DNA from: Spongospora subterranea
Lineage: Eukaryota > Endomyxa > Phytomyxea > Plasmodiophorida > Plasmodiophoridae
Length of the DNA: 60,996 nucleotides
Assembly (NCBI GenBank): GCA_900404475.1
Contig: OUQQ01000041.1
Span: 9,200 to 70,195, forward strand
Reading direction: 5' to 3'
Shown: in pieces, positions 59,601 to 60,996 of the stretch
How positions within the stretch are numbered: position 1 is the first letter of the stretch
Layout: each line of letters starts with the position of its first letter
The notes under the pieces: model-generated
What the model was told of the DNA's origin: nothing
Seen by the model: the letters and a program-made list of their open reading frames with translations, nothing else
Database searches by the model: none
Position numbers and translations under genes: made by a program

Positions 59601-60996
59601 TACTCCCTCGGTTCAACAATGATAGTCCGGTTCAGGGAGTTTTTAAAACTTAATGCCAATTTTTTGAATATTTTTTAATAGAGTGTAGAATGACATAGAG
59701 CGCTCTTTGTGCTATATCTTCTGGGGGCTGCGCAATATTGGTTTTCAAAAAGCGCGGGCGATTTGACGCCAGTGTGTCATTTCAATATTTACCGCTCCCA
59801 TTACCATGCCAGGAGACGCCCAACCACCAAACCTTTCCAACGTTACCAATGAAGTTAGAAACGGTATACTACAGGCTCTGCTAAGACGACCTACGCACAA
59901 CACACTTGAAAAGGGGGCACTGTCCGATACAGCAGTCGCTTCTGGGCTTTCAACGAAGACGATTTCACGGATATGGCCGAGCCAAACAATGCTTTGAGAA
60001 TGGACAACAGTTTGCCGACGTTAGCTCTAAAATTAAAGAAAAATCGGTTCGAAAACCGAAGTGCCGTGAGGATATGAGTCAAAAGATCGCTGAGGTTTCA
60101 CTCAGGCGTCGGGGGACGATCAGAGGGCTTTCATTTGCGACAGGAATTCCTGTAGGGACGCTGTTCAATATAATGAAGAAAAGGGCCTCAAACGTGTTAC
60201 AAGTTCAGTAAAGCCGTTACTGACAGAAGAAAACAAACGGCAAAGGCTTCGATTTGCTCTATCAATGCTCTCTAATGAATCGACTGCTTTCCAGTCGATG
60301 TATGATTACGTTCATATTGATGAGAAGTGGTTTTATATGACCAAAACCAAAAGCAATTACTATCTCTTGCCAGAAGAAGATGTTCCACATCGATCGGTCA
60401 AAAGCAAGCGATTTATTGCCAAGGTGATGTTTCTGGCAGCAGTTGCGAGGCCTCGGCACGACCCTCACACCAACAAGCAGTTCGACGGTAAGATCGGTAT
60501 CTGGTCTTTCCTTGTCCAGGAGCCCGCGAAACGAATTCGAAGAATCGCGAAAAGGCACCATGGTCACAAAGCCAATTGAAGTCACCAGGCCAGTATACGT
60601 GAAAATGATCACAGAGAATGTGATTGAGGCTATTAAAAACAAGTGGCCTATTGGAAGTAAGAGCATGCAAATCAGAATTCAACAGGACAATGCTCGACCG
60701 CATGCAAGTATTAACGATCAAGTAATCGTTGACGCTGGCACGTCAAATGGATGGAATATTGTTTTGACATGCCAGCCTCCAAATAGTCATGACTTTATGT
60801 CTTGGACCTGGGGTTTTTTAATGCCATTCAAGCCTTGCAGCACCAGGAGGCCCCAAGAAGCATCGACGAGCTTATTTCAGCAGTACAAAAGTCTTTCGAC
60901 GACATGCCACCTGAAAAGCTGGACAATGTCTTCCTTTCTTTACAGAAAGCGATGGAATGTGCAATGAGAGTCGAGGGTGGAAATAACTATGCGGTT
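59601..60996 (+). mobile_element. Tc1/mariner element with frameshifted transposase, truncated by window end
   Basis: A TA dinucleotide at 59601 is followed by CTCCCTCGGTTCA, the kind of terminal repeat found in plant- and protist-type mariner elements. The transposase starts at ATG 59806 with a helix-turn-helix region (VASGLSTKTISRIW). The catalytic region shows HIDEKWFYMTKTK (first D), RFIAKVMFLAAVARPR, and IQQDNARPH (second D). The third acidic position lies in a damaged PNS-DF block near 60780. At least four frame changes (about 59970, 60190, 60545, 60800) show it is a pseudogene. The right terminal repeat lies outside the window. Confidence 0.9.

Overview
This is nuclear DNA from an intron-rich microbial eukaryote. 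Every well-conserved gene is cut by many spliceosomal introns of about 45-70 bases ending in YAG, and intergenic distances are short. The protein set is eukaryotic: glutamate-cysteine ligase, the second-largest Pol I subunit, a Dbp7/DDX31 helicase, S1P lyase, a class I PI3-kinase and a SERF protein. Two genes look like nuclear-encoded organellar translation factors. The Tc1/mariner transposase resembles those common in stramenopiles. My guess is a SAR-group protist (stramenopile or plasmodiophorid-like rhizarian); this is inference. No rRNA, tRNA or CRISPR was recognised. Coordinates of multi-exon genes are genomic spans, and junctions were deduced by eye from protein continuity.

Layout. 1-10.8 kb is dense: a 59-bp tandem repeat, GCLC (+), mitochondrial release factor RF1 (-), POLR1B/RPA135 (+) and a glycine-rich cold-shock protein (-). 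10.8-16.4 kb is sparse, with a dispersed repeat and small unknown genes. The DDX31/DBP7 helicase lies at 16.5-18.5 kb. 18.6-27 kb is poor in recognisable genes and holds two long inverted repeats, the second copy of the dispersed repeat and a few unknown ORFs. 27-29.3 kb carries S1P lyase (+) and a three-exon SERF gene (-). 30.5-35.1 kb is a class I PI3-kinase (-). 36.6-42.7 kb holds a secreted cysteine-rich, probably GPI-anchored protein, a tandem-Nudix protein and a chromatin-type protein combining FHA, SANT-like and FYRN/FYRC regions. 43-49 kb is a very large RING-like coiled-coil protein, followed by a 53-residue membrane protein. 49.3-55.3 kb holds an EttA-type ABC-F ATPase with a presequence, a SAM plus triple-PH protein and an EF-hand protein. 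The right end is mobile DNA: a decayed Ty3/gypsy retrotransposon apparently interrupted by a frameshifted mariner element that runs off the window.

Themes. POLR1B and DDX31 both serve ribosome production and share a sequence motif near their starts. RF1 and the EttA-like ATPase point to organellar translation. The PI3-kinase, the PH-domain protein and S1P lyase belong to lipid signalling. The most unusual items are the FHA/SANT/FYR protein, the 5' splice-site pattern with frequent C at +3 (GTCGGT, GTCAGT), several stop-free introns of 3n length, the paired-hairpin tandem repeat and the small genes that only splice reconstruction reveals.
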